A DNA stretch of 64,000 nucleotides, taken from NCBI GenBank assembly GCA_038259365.1, contig JBBSOW010000001.1:1-64000 (forward strand), written 5' to 3'. This document shows, one piece after another, positions 40,668 to 48,174 of this stretch. Source of the DNA: JBBSOW01 sp038259365. Its GTDB lineage: Bacteria > Actinomycetota > Actinomycetes > Propionibacteriales > Propionibacteriaceae. Under the pieces are notes generated by a model, which had not been told where the DNA came from, did no database searches, and was given only the letters and a program-made list of their open reading frames with translations. Each line of letters begins with the position of its first letter. Position 1 is the first letter of the stretch. The translations under genes and the position numbers were made by a program.

Positions 40668-42206
40668 TCAGTCCTGCTGGCCGAAGACGGGGTTGTGGAC
40701 CTCGCCGAGGGTGATGTGGACGGCCTGCTGGTCGGTGTAGAAATCGATGGAGCGGTAGCCGCCCTCGTGGCCGAGCCCGGACGCCTTCACCCCGCCGAAG
40801 GGGGTGCGCAGATCGCGGACGTTGTTGGAGTTCAGCCAGACCATGCCGGCCTCGACGGCCTGGGAGAAGTTGTGGGCCCGCTTGAGGTCGTTGGTCCAGA
40901 TGTAGGCGGCCAGGCCGTAGGCGGTGTTGTTGGCCAGCTCGAGCGCCTCCTCGTCGGTCTCGAAGGGGGTGATGGAAACTACGGGACCAAAGATCTCCTC
41001 TTGGAAGATGCGGGCGTCGGGGGAGACGTCGGCGAAGACGGTGGGGGAGACGAAGTTGCCCTGGTCGAAGCCGTCGGGCCGGCCACCGCCGGCCACGAGC
41101 CGGGCCTCGTTCTTGCCGATCTCGACGTAGCTCATCACCTTCTCGTAGTGCTCGGGGTGCACCAACGCGCCGACCTCGGTGGTGGGATCGTGCGGGTAGC
41201 CCACCTTGACGCGCTTGGCCTGCGCCGCGTAGCGCTCGACGAACTCGTCGTAGACCTCGCGCTGCACCAGGACGCGGCTACCGGCGGTGCAACGTTCGCC
41301 GTTAAGGGAGAAGACCCCGAACACGGTGGCGTTGATGGCGGTGTCGAGGTCGGCGTCGGCGAAGACGACGGCGGGAGACTTGCCGCCCAGCTCCATCGAG
41401 AGGCCCTTGAGGTAGGGGGCGGCGTTGCCGAAGATGAGCTGGCCGGTGCTGCTCTCGCCGGTGAACGAGATAAGCGGCACGTCCGGGTGCTTGACCAGCG
41501 CGTCGCCGGCGTCCTCGCCGAGCCCGTTGACGAGGTTGAACGCGCCCTTGGGCAGGCCGGCCTCCTCGAAGATGCCCGCCCACAGCGACGCCGAGAGCGG
41601 GGTGAACTCGGCGGGTTTGAGGACCACGGTGTTGCCGGTGGCCAGCGCCGGGCCCAGCTTCCAGGATTCCAGCATGAACGGGGTGTTCCAGGGGGTGATG
41701 AGCCCGGCGACGCCGATGGGCTTGCGGTTGACGTAGTTGATCTGGCGCCCGGGCACCTTGTAGGTGTCGTCGGATTGGGCGACGATCAGGTCGGCGAAGA
41801 AGCGGAAGTTCTCGGCCGCGCGTCGCGCCTGTCCCAGCGCCTGGGTGATGGGCAGCCCGGAATCGAAGGACTCCAGTTCGGCCAGGCGCGCATCGCGGGA
41901 CTCCACCACGTCGGCGATCTTGTGCAGGATGCGGGAGCGTTCCCGGGGCAGCATCTTGGGCCAGGGGCCTTCGGCGAAGGCGCGCTTAGCCGCCTCGACG
42001 GCGGAATCGATGTCGGCCTTCTTGCCGGCCGCGCACTGCAGGTAGGTCTCGTTGGAGACCGGGTCGAGCACGTCGAACGTGGCGCCGTCGGCGGAATCGA
42101 CGAACTCGCCGTCGATGTAGTGCTGGATCCGGGTGGGCAGATCGGCGGGTCGATAATTCTCGGCGCCGCCTGCCTGCAAGGTGTCGCTCTGGGTGCTCTC
42201 GCTCAT
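40668..42206 (-). CDS. hpaE: 5-carboxymethyl-2-hydroxymuconic semialdehyde dehydrogenase
   Basis: NAD-dependent aldehyde dehydrogenase of 512 residues. FEVDP-like NAD elements include ITPWNTPFML and FTGESSTGQ, the general base is in MELGGKSP, and the nucleophile Cys is in NGERCTAGSR. Context and length point to HpaE, which oxidises the ring-cleavage semialdehyde to the diacid. Its ATG overlaps the regulator stop by four bases (ATGA), so translation is coupled to the GntR gene. Confidence 0.93.
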   Translation of the reverse strand: MSESTQSDTLQAGGAENYRPADLPTRIQHYIDGEFVDSADGATFDVLDPVSNETYLQCAAGKKADIDSAVEAAKRAFAEGPWPKMLPRERSRILHKIADVVESRDARLAELESFDSGLPITQALGQARRAAENFRFFADLIVAQSDDTYKVPGRQINYVNRKPIGVAGLITPWNTPFMLESWKLGPALATGNTVVLKPAEFTPLSASLWAGIFEEAGLPKGAFNLVNGLGEDAGDALVKHPDVPLISFTGESSTGQLIFGNAAPYLKGLSMELGGKSPAVVFADADLDTAINATVFGVFSLNGERCTAGSRVLVQREVYDEFVERYAAQAKRVKVGYPHDPTTEVGALVHPEHYEKVMSYVEIGKNEARLVAGGGRPDGFDQGNFVSPTVFADVSPDARIFQEEIFGPVVSITPFETDEEALELANNTAYGLAAYIWTNDLKRAHNFSQAVEAGMVWLNSNNVRDLRTPFGGVKASGLGHEGGYRSIDFYTDQQAVHITLGEVHNPVFGQQD

Positions 42207-42916
42207 GAAAGGGGACCTCCGGTAGATGGTGTGGAAGAAGAGTCGGTCGCGAATGGTGCCGCCCCTCGATGCAGGGCGGCGAGGTAGGCGTCGATGGTGC
42301 GCAGGCGGTGGTTGCGGAAAGCAATCTCGATCTCGAACGCCTCCCCGCCGCGGCGGATGAGGTCGATGAGATCCTCGTGCTCGCTGACCGAGTGCTGGGC
42401 CCGCGAGGGCACGACGGCAAAGGTGGAATCACGCAGCCGCGACAGTCGGCCCCAGCCGCCGCGCACTAGCTCCAGGATGTGCGGGTTGGGGCACCGCTCG
42501 TACAGCACCGCGTGTAGTTGCCAGTTCAGCTTGGTGAAGGTGTGGGGGTCGAGGTCGTCGAGCAGGGCCCGCATTCGCTGGTTGATGGCGGTGGCCCGGT
42601 CGAGGTCGTCGCCGGTGATGAAACCCAGGGCCAACCCGACGGCCGATCCCTCGACCAGCGCGAGCGTTTGCATCGTGTGCACGTACTCCGCCTCGTCGAC
42701 GATGGCCACACTCGCGCCGACGTTGTGCTCGTAGGTCACCAACCCTTGCGCTTCCAGCCGGCGGATGGCCTCCCGGACGGGGACCACGCTCATGTCGAGC
42801 CGCTCGGCGATCCGGCCGAGCACGAGGCGATGGCCGGGACCGAAGACCGAGGACACGATGCGGTCGTGAATCCAGGCGTAGGCCACCTCAGACTTGCTGC
42901 TCGCCTCCTCCACCAT
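42203..42916 (-). CDS. GntR-family (FCD) transcriptional regulator of the hpa genes
   Basis: DNA-binding regulator of 237 residues. The N-terminal winged helix (about 10-75) has LVLGRIAERLDMSVVPVREA and a following LEAQGLV; the C-terminal FCD all-helical domain (about 85-215) probably binds a pathway intermediate through conserved Asp/His residues (HDLI-type ExHEDLIDLI). The ATG at 42916 shares its A with the stop codon of the preceding FAH-RraA gene (TGATG), and its stop overlaps hpaE, so it is co-transcribed with its targets. The near-palindrome at 44494-44508 and 50872-50886 is its likely operator. Confidence 0.9.
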   Translation of the reverse strand: MVEEASSKSEVAYAWIHDRIVSSVFGPGHRLVLGRIAERLDMSVVPVREAIRRLEAQGLVTYEHNVGASVAIVDEAEYVHTMQTLALVEGSAVGLALGFITGDDLDRATAINQRMRALLDDLDPHTFTKLNWQLHAVLYERCPNPHILELVRGGWGRLSRLRDSTFAVVPSRAQHSVSEHEDLIDLIRRGGEAFEIEIAFRNHRLRTIDAYLAALHRGAAPFATDSSSTPSTGGPLS

Positions 42917-44463
42917 CAGGATCGGCTCTGCTCGTAACGCGCCCGCCATTCGGCGTTCATCGGGAACAACCCCTCCACCGGATGCCCGGCGCTCACCTGT
43001 TCGGCCACCCAGCCGTCCTCGGCCTCCTTGGCCAACGCGGCGTCGACGACCTCCTCGGCCAGACCCGGGGGAACGACGATGACGCCGTCGTTGTCGCCGA
43101 CGATGATGTCGCCCGGCTGCACCGTGGTGCCGCCGCATCCGATGGTGATGTCGTGGTCCCAGGGCACGTGTTTGCGACCGAGCACGGCGGGATGGGCGCC
43201 GTTGGAGAACACCGGGATGCCCACCTCGGCGACGGCGTCGTAGTCGCGGACCCCGCCGTCGGTGACGATGCCGGCCGCCGAGCGGGCGTTTGCCCGCAGC
43301 GCCAACACGTCGCCCAGGGTGCCCGAGCCGGGCTCGCCTCGAGCCTCGATGACGATGACCTCGCCTTCGTTGACCGAATCGAAAACGCGCTTCTGGGCGT
43401 TGAAACCGCCGCCGTGGGACTTGAACAGGTCCTCGCGGCTCGGCACGAACCGCAGCGTTTTGGCGGTGCCGATCAGCTTGGCGCCAGGATGCATGGGGCG
43501 AACGCCGTCGATGGTCACGTTGTTGAGGCCGCGGGAACGCAGCTGTTGAGACAGGCCGGCGACCGGAACCCTTTCCAGCTTCTCGCGCAGCTCGGGGGTG
43601 AGCGCCGTTTCCTTGGCGGGGGTCTCGGCGTCCGTGGTCTCGGCCGGCAGGCCCGCGGCCTCTCGCGAGCCCCACGCCTCCGCGCGTTGCATGTCGTCGA
43701 CGCTAGGGAGCGAGCCCAGTGCTTCGTCGAACTCGGTGTCGCCCTGGAGGATTGTCGTGACGAGGCGACCCGACGTCGGAGCGCCGGTGGCCTGAGGGGC
43801 ATCGACCTCGACCTCCACGACGTCGCCGGGCAGCACCACCGACGACCCCGCAGGAGTACCGGTGAGGATGATGTCGCCGGTTTCGAGGGTGAAGTGCTGG
43901 GACAGATCGGCCACGAACTGTCGGAGGTCGAACAGCAGGCCTTCGGTGGTGTCGTGTTGAACCAGGTCGCCGTTCACCCAGGTGCGCACGCGTAGCGCGG
44001 CCGGGTCGAGGCCCGCTGCCGCGATGAGCTCGGGGCCGATGGGGGTGTAACCGTCGCCGCCCTTCGAGCGGACGTTGGAGCCCTTGTCGTTCGCGCGCAG
44101 GTCATAGAGTCCGAAGTCGTTGGCGGCGGTGACCCATTCGACGTGCTCCCACGCCCGTTCCAGGGCCACGTGACGCGCGGGCTTACCGATGACGAGGGCG
44201 ATCTCGCCCTCGAAGGCGAGCAACTCTGTGCCCGCGGGTCGCTTGAGGGTCGCGTTCGTGCCACAGACCGAACTCGATACCTTGAAGAAATACGAAGGAT
44301 CGGCGGGCCGTCGGCCGCGTTGATCGGCGCGTGAGGCGTAGCTGAGGTGGACGGCGATGATCTTCCCAGGACGACGGGGCAGGGCGAAGAAGGGGCGGTC
44401 CGCCGCCGTGTTCGCGTTCGAGTTGCCGAGGGGTGCCTCGCCAATGGTTGCGTCGTTGCTCAT
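42916..44463 (-). CDS. hpaG: FAH-domain isomerase/decarboxylase fused to an RraA-family domain
   Basis: Protein of 515 residues. The N-terminal fumarylacetoacetase-like domain (about 30-265) has FEGEIALVIGKPA and GDIILTGTPAGSS, as in HpaG. The C-terminal domain (about 295-490) is RraA-like: GTLGDVLALRANA, GIVTDGGVRDYDAV and GDNDGVIVVP. E. coli HpaG is a tandem of two FAH domains that decarboxylate and isomerise the ring-cleavage acid. Here RraA, a family that includes oxaloacetate decarboxylases and pyruvate aldolases, occupies the second half. The ATG at 44463 is chosen by GGGAG just upstream. It is the first gene of the minus-strand operon and lies under the operator. Confidence 0.88.
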   Translation of the reverse strand: MSNDATIGEAPLGNSNANTAADRPFFALPRRPGKIIAVHLSYASRADQRGRRPADPSYFFKVSSSVCGTNATLKRPAGTELLAFEGEIALVIGKPARHVALERAWEHVEWVTAANDFGLYDLRANDKGSNVRSKGGDGYTPIGPELIAAAGLDPAALRVRTWVNGDLVQHDTTEGLLFDLRQFVADLSQHFTLETGDIILTGTPAGSSVVLPGDVVEVEVDAPQATGAPTSGRLVTTILQGDTEFDEALGSLPSVDDMQRAEAWGSREAAGLPAETTDAETPAKETALTPELREKLERVPVAGLSQQLRSRGLNNVTIDGVRPMHPGAKLIGTAKTLRFVPSREDLFKSHGGGFNAQKRVFDSVNEGEVIVIEARGEPGSGTLGDVLALRANARSAAGIVTDGGVRDYDAVAEVGIPVFSNGAHPAVLGRKHVPWDHDITIGCGGTTVQPGDIIVGDNDGVIVVPPGLAEEVVDAALAKEAEDGWVAEQVSAGHPVEGLFPMNAEWRARYEQSRS

Positions 44464-44491
44464 GAGCTCCCTTGCCCTTGCGTTGTATCCG

Positions 44492-44508
44492 AAATCGTAT
44501 ATGATCTC
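44492..44508. promoter_or_regulatory. putative GntR/FCD operator in the divergent hpa promoter
   Basis: AAATCGTATATGATCTC, with a near-palindromic core ATCGTATATGAT (44494-44505). It lies 31 bases upstream of the FAH-RraA start and 66 bases upstream of the transporter start. The same 15 bases occur inverted at 50872-50886. GTATA-centred palindromes are typical of FCD-subfamily GntR regulators, one of which is encoded in this operon. Confidence 0.7.
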
Positions 44509-44573
44509 CCTTATCCCGGCAAGTGTCTCTACGGATCGCCTGTCGAAAACGGTTATCGACAAAGGAGTCGCGT

Positions 44574-45959
44574 ATGTCTGAACCTCAGGACCCGACCAGT
44601 TCCAGCACCGGCCACCCCGTCGTCACCGACAGAGAACGGCGCCGCGTCATCTTCGCGACGATCGTCGGAACCACGGTCGAGTGGTACGACTTCTTCATCT
44701 ACGCCACGGCCGCCGGACTGGTCTTCAGCCAGCTCTTCTTCTCACCCGCCGGAGAGCAACTGGGGATTCTGCTGTCTTTCGCGACCGTGGGCATCAGCTT
44801 CCTCTTCCGCCCCCTCGGCGCCTTCCTGGCCGGACACTTCGGCGACAAGTACGGCCGCCGCATCGTCTTGATGCTGACGCTGATCCTGATGGGCGCCGCC
44901 ACCACCCTGGTCGGCGTGTTGCCCACCTACGATTCCATCGGTATCGCGGCACCGATCCTGTTGATCGTGTTGCGCATCCTCCAGGGCACCTCCGCGGGCG
45001 GCGAGTGGGGTGGCGCGGTCTTGATGTCGGTGGAGCACGCGCCCGATAACAAGCGCGGCATGTTCGGCGCCTCCCCCCAGATCGGCGTTCCGCTCGGCCT
45101 CCTGCTGGCCTCGGGGGTCACCGCGCTGATGACGAGGATCGCTCCCGGCGACGCCTTCCTCGCATGGGGTTGGCGGGTACCGTTCCTGCTCAGCGTCGTT
45201 CTGATCGTGATCGGCTACTACATCCGTCGCAGGGTGGAGGAGAGCCCGGTCTTCCTCGAGATCGCCGAGCGTCAAGAACAAACCTCCGCGCCCGTAGCCG
45301 TGCTGTTTCGCAAGCACCTACCGCTGGTGATCGTGGCCGCGGTCGTCTTCGCGGGCAACAACGCCGTCGGTTACATGACCACCGGCGGATACATCCAACG
45401 ATACGCCACTAACCCCGACGGCCCCGTCGGGCTCGGCCGCGAAGGCGTGCTGCTGGCCGTGACCGGATCCGCGGTCACCTGGCTCGTTTCGACCTGGATC
45501 GGAGGCTGGGTCTCGGACAAGCTGGGCCGCCGCAACACCTACATCGTCGGCTGGATCCTGCAGCTGATCGGGGTGCTCACGCTCTTCCCACTGGTGAACA
45601 CCGGGAGCATCGGCCTCCTCTTCCTCGGCCTGGCGATCCTGACCGTCGGCCTCGGCTTTACCTACGGGCCTCAAGCGGCCCTGTACGCGGAGCTGTTCCC
45701 GGCCTCGATCCGGTTCTCGGGGGTCTCGATCTCCTACGCCATCGGCGCGATCCTGGGTGGCGCCTTCGCCCCGACGATCGCGACCGCATTGGTCCAGGCC
45801 ACGGGCGGAACCGGGGCCGTCACGATTTACCTGGCCGGTATGACGCTGCTCGGCCTCATCGCGACCTTGTTGTTGCGCGACCGCAGCCATCTGCCGCTCG
45901 GTCCCGACCACGAGACCGAACAGTCCAAGAGCCCGATCCGCGGTCTCTCCAAGGCCTAA
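44574..45959 (+). CDS. MFS transporter, metabolite:H+ symporter family
   Basis: Proton-coupled permease of 461 residues with about 12 membrane helices. GTTVEWYDFFIYATAAG in helix 1 and GHFGDKYGRR in loop 2-3 are hallmarks of the MHS (ShiA/ProP-like) family; GGWVSDKLGRR repeats the loop motif in the second half. Divergence from the hpa operon and the shared operator suggest uptake of a hydroxyphenylacetate or related aromatic acid. AAAGGAG lies 7 bases before the ATG at 44574. The hydroxylase gene follows after 18 bases. Confidence 0.9.
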   Translation: MSEPQDPTSSSTGHPVVTDRERRRVIFATIVGTTVEWYDFFIYATAAGLVFSQLFFSPAGEQLGILLSFATVGISFLFRPLGAFLAGHFGDKYGRRIVLMLTLILMGAATTLVGVLPTYDSIGIAAPILLIVLRILQGTSAGGEWGGAVLMSVEHAPDNKRGMFGASPQIGVPLGLLLASGVTALMTRIAPGDAFLAWGWRVPFLLSVVLIVIGYYIRRRVEESPVFLEIAERQEQTSAPVAVLFRKHLPLVIVAAVVFAGNNAVGYMTTGGYIQRYATNPDGPVGLGREGVLLAVTGSAVTWLVSTWIGGWVSDKLGRRNTYIVGWILQLIGVLTLFPLVNTGSIGLLFLGLAILTVGLGFTYGPQAALYAELFPASIRFSGVSISYAIGAILGGAFAPTIATALVQATGGTGAVTIYLAGMTLLGLIATLLLRDRSHLPLGPDHETEQSKSPIRGLSKA

Positions 45960-45977
45960 AGGACAAGTGAGGAAAGC

Positions 45978-47867
45978 ATGCAGTTTCACCACCACGGATA
46001 CGTCTCGAGCGACCCGCGCATCAGTCCTGCCGCCGAAGCGGGGTTGAACCGGCCCGAAGAGCTGCCCGGCGAGGTCGACGTCCTCATCGTCGGCTCGGGC
46101 CCGGCCGGCATGCTGCTGGCCGCCCAGCTTTCGCAGTTTCCCGACATCACGACCCGGGTCGTCGAGCGCCGGGAGGGACGGCTCCAGATCGGCCAGGCCG
46201 ACGGCATCCAGGCCCGCAGCGTCGAGACCTTCCAGGCCTTCGGCTTCGCCGAACAGATCATCCAGGAGGCTTATCGGATCACCGAGATGAACTTCTGGGC
46301 CCCCGATCCTGACAATCCCGGAAACATCGTCCGCACCTCTCGGACCAAGGACGACGAGACCGGTGTCAGCGAGTTTCCCCACCTCATCGTCAACCAGGCC
46401 CGGGTGCTCGACTATTTCGCCGACGTGATGGCCAACTCGCCCTCACGCATGACCCCGGACTACGGGTACGAGTTCGTCGGCCTCGACGTTGCCGAAAAGG
46501 GCGATCACCCCGTCACGGTCCGGTTGCGACGTGAGGATGAAGAGGGGGAGCGTCTGGTCAGGGCGAGGTACGCGGTCGGCTGCGACGGGGCTCGTAGTGC
46601 GGTGCGCGATTCGATCGGCCGCAAGCTCGTGGGGGACCGGGCCAACCACGCCTGGGCCGTCATGGACACCCTCGCGGTTACCGACTTTCCCGACATCCGC
46701 ACGAAGTGCGCGATCCAATCCAAGCACGGCAGCATCCTGCACATCCCGCGCGAGGGCGGCTACCTGTTCCGCATGTACGTCGATCTGGGCGAGCAGTCAC
46801 CAGAGGACGCCGGCGCGGTCCGCGAGACCACAAAGGAGCAGGCCATCGCCAAGGCGAACGCGATCCTGCACCCCTACACCCTCGACGTGAAGCACATCGC
46901 CTGGTACAGCGTCTACGAGGTCGGCCACCGGCTCACCGACAAGTTCGACGACGTCGACGAGGGCTCGGATCGCACGCCTCGGGTCTTCATCACCGGCGAC
47001 GCCTGCCACACCCACAGCGCGAAGGCTGGCCAGGGCATGAACGTCTCGATGCAGGACGGCTTCAACCTCGGCTGGAAGCTGGCCCACGTGTTGAGCGGGC
47101 TGAGCCCGGAATCGCTGCTGAGCACCTATTCCGCCGAGCGGCAGGTGATCGCGAAGAACCTCATCGACTTCGATAAGGAATGGTCCTCGATGATGGCGCG
47201 GCCGAGCGAGGAGTGGGAAAACCCGGCCGAACTCAGCGAGTTCTACGTGCGCACCGCCGAATTCCCGGCCGGCTTCATGACCGAGTACGCGCCGTCGATG
47301 CTCGTCGGTGAGCCCGAACACCAGGACCTGGCGAGCGGCTACCCGATCGGTAAGCGGTTTCGCTCCGCCGTCGTCGATAGGGTCGCCGACGGCAACCCGG
47401 TGCATCTTGGCCATCACGCGAGGGCCGACGGCCGGTGGCGGGTCTACGCCTTCGCCGACGCTCCCAGCGGGCGGGATTCGAAGCTGACCGCCTGGGCGGA
47501 TTGGGTGTCGACTTCACCGGAATCTCCGCTTAGCGCCTACACTTCGGCGGGCACCGATCCGGACAGCCTGTTCGACCTCAAAGTCGTCTACCCGACGAGC
47601 TTCGACGAGGTGGACATCATGGCGGTACCGAAGCTGTTCCTGCCGCGGGTGGGACCGTTCGAGCTCATCGACTACGAGAAGGTCTACGCGATCGATCCCG
47701 ACGAGGACATCTTTGCCCTGCGGGAAATTCAGCGCGACGCGGGCGCCGTCGTCGTCGTGCGGCCGGACCAGTACGTCGCCACCGTCTTGCCTCTCGACGA
47801 CCCGGATGCTCTGGCCGAGTTCTTCGCCCCGATCATGGTTGCCGACGGAGCACCCACCCCAACCTGA
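45978..47867 (+). CDS. single-component FAD-dependent aromatic hydroxylase
   Basis: Flavoprotein monooxygenase of 629 residues, phenol 2-monooxygenase/3-hydroxybenzoate 4-hydroxylase type. VLIVGSGPAGMLLAAQ (about 36-51) binds FAD, the DG motif lies in VGCDGARSAVRD, and VFITGDACHTHSAKAGQGMN (about 335) is the GD motif. A C-terminal thioredoxin-like domain (about 450-629) is typical of the group. Co-transcription with the transporter and the facing hpa operon suggest that it hydroxylates 3- or 4-hydroxyphenylacetate to homoprotocatechuate. The usual two-component HpaBC is absent. 3-Hydroxybenzoate is the alternative substrate. Confidence 0.88.
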   Translation: MQFHHHGYVSSDPRISPAAEAGLNRPEELPGEVDVLIVGSGPAGMLLAAQLSQFPDITTRVVERREGRLQIGQADGIQARSVETFQAFGFAEQIIQEAYRITEMNFWAPDPDNPGNIVRTSRTKDDETGVSEFPHLIVNQARVLDYFADVMANSPSRMTPDYGYEFVGLDVAEKGDHPVTVRLRREDEEGERLVRARYAVGCDGARSAVRDSIGRKLVGDRANHAWAVMDTLAVTDFPDIRTKCAIQSKHGSILHIPREGGYLFRMYVDLGEQSPEDAGAVRETTKEQAIAKANAILHPYTLDVKHIAWYSVYEVGHRLTDKFDDVDEGSDRTPRVFITGDACHTHSAKAGQGMNVSMQDGFNLGWKLAHVLSGLSPESLLSTYSAERQVIAKNLIDFDKEWSSMMARPSEEWENPAELSEFYVRTAEFPAGFMTEYAPSMLVGEPEHQDLASGYPIGKRFRSAVVDRVADGNPVHLGHHARADGRWRVYAFADAPSGRDSKLTAWADWVSTSPESPLSAYTSAGTDPDSLFDLKVVYPTSFDEVDIMAVPKLFLPRVGPFELIDYEKVYAIDPDEDIFALREIQRDAGAVVVVRPDQYVATVLPLDDPDALAEFFAPIMVADGAPTPT

Positions 47868-47871
47868 GGAG

Positions 47872-48117
47872 TCAGCGAGCGAGATCTGACAAGAGAGAGC
47901 CCAGCGGCCTCAGGCGTCTGGGTCGGCAGTAACCGGGGGAGGCGCCGAGGTTGTAGACGTAGCGCGCGGAGACCCACTTTCTAGAGCCGATCTGGTACCA
48001 CAGGGTATTGCCGTCGACGTTTTGGCTCGTGACCTTGCAGCCGATCTTGACGTCGTTGTGCCGGGCGACACTGGTGTGTGTCCCGGATGGGAACGACAGC
48101 TCAGGAGACCCAAACGG
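47872..48117 (-). pseudogene. SH3-domain protein remnant
   Basis: The 307-base gap 47868-48174 has no intact gene. On the minus strand an open frame of 81 codons reads VARHNDVKIGCKVTSQNV, NTLWYQIGSRKWVSARYV and NLGASPGYC, the C-terminal SH3-like module of actinobacterial cell-wall proteins. It has no ATG, GTG or TTG start and is preceded directly by an in-frame TGA, so the signal peptide and any catalytic part are gone. A non-homologous tail of about 17 residues follows GYC. It looks like the tail of a lost secreted protein gene. Confidence 0.6.
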
Positions 48118-48120
48118 TCA

Positions 48121-48150
48121 AAAAAAATACCCGCCGATCCCGGATGGATC
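48121..48150 (-). terminator. possible terminator of the TPP-enzyme gene
   Basis: Downstream of the TPP-enzyme stop, the minus strand has a weak GATCC/GGATC stem followed by a run of T residues (48121-48128 read as A on the plus strand), unusual in this GC-rich window. The stem is short, so the call is tentative. Confidence 0.35.
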
Positions 48151-48174
48151 CACCCTCGTGACGATGGCCTACTA

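Noticed and set aside
42203..43675. Longer reading of the GntR regulator frame
   Set aside because: The extra part is inside the FAH-RraA gene in another frame; the TGATG junction at 42916 gives the correct start.
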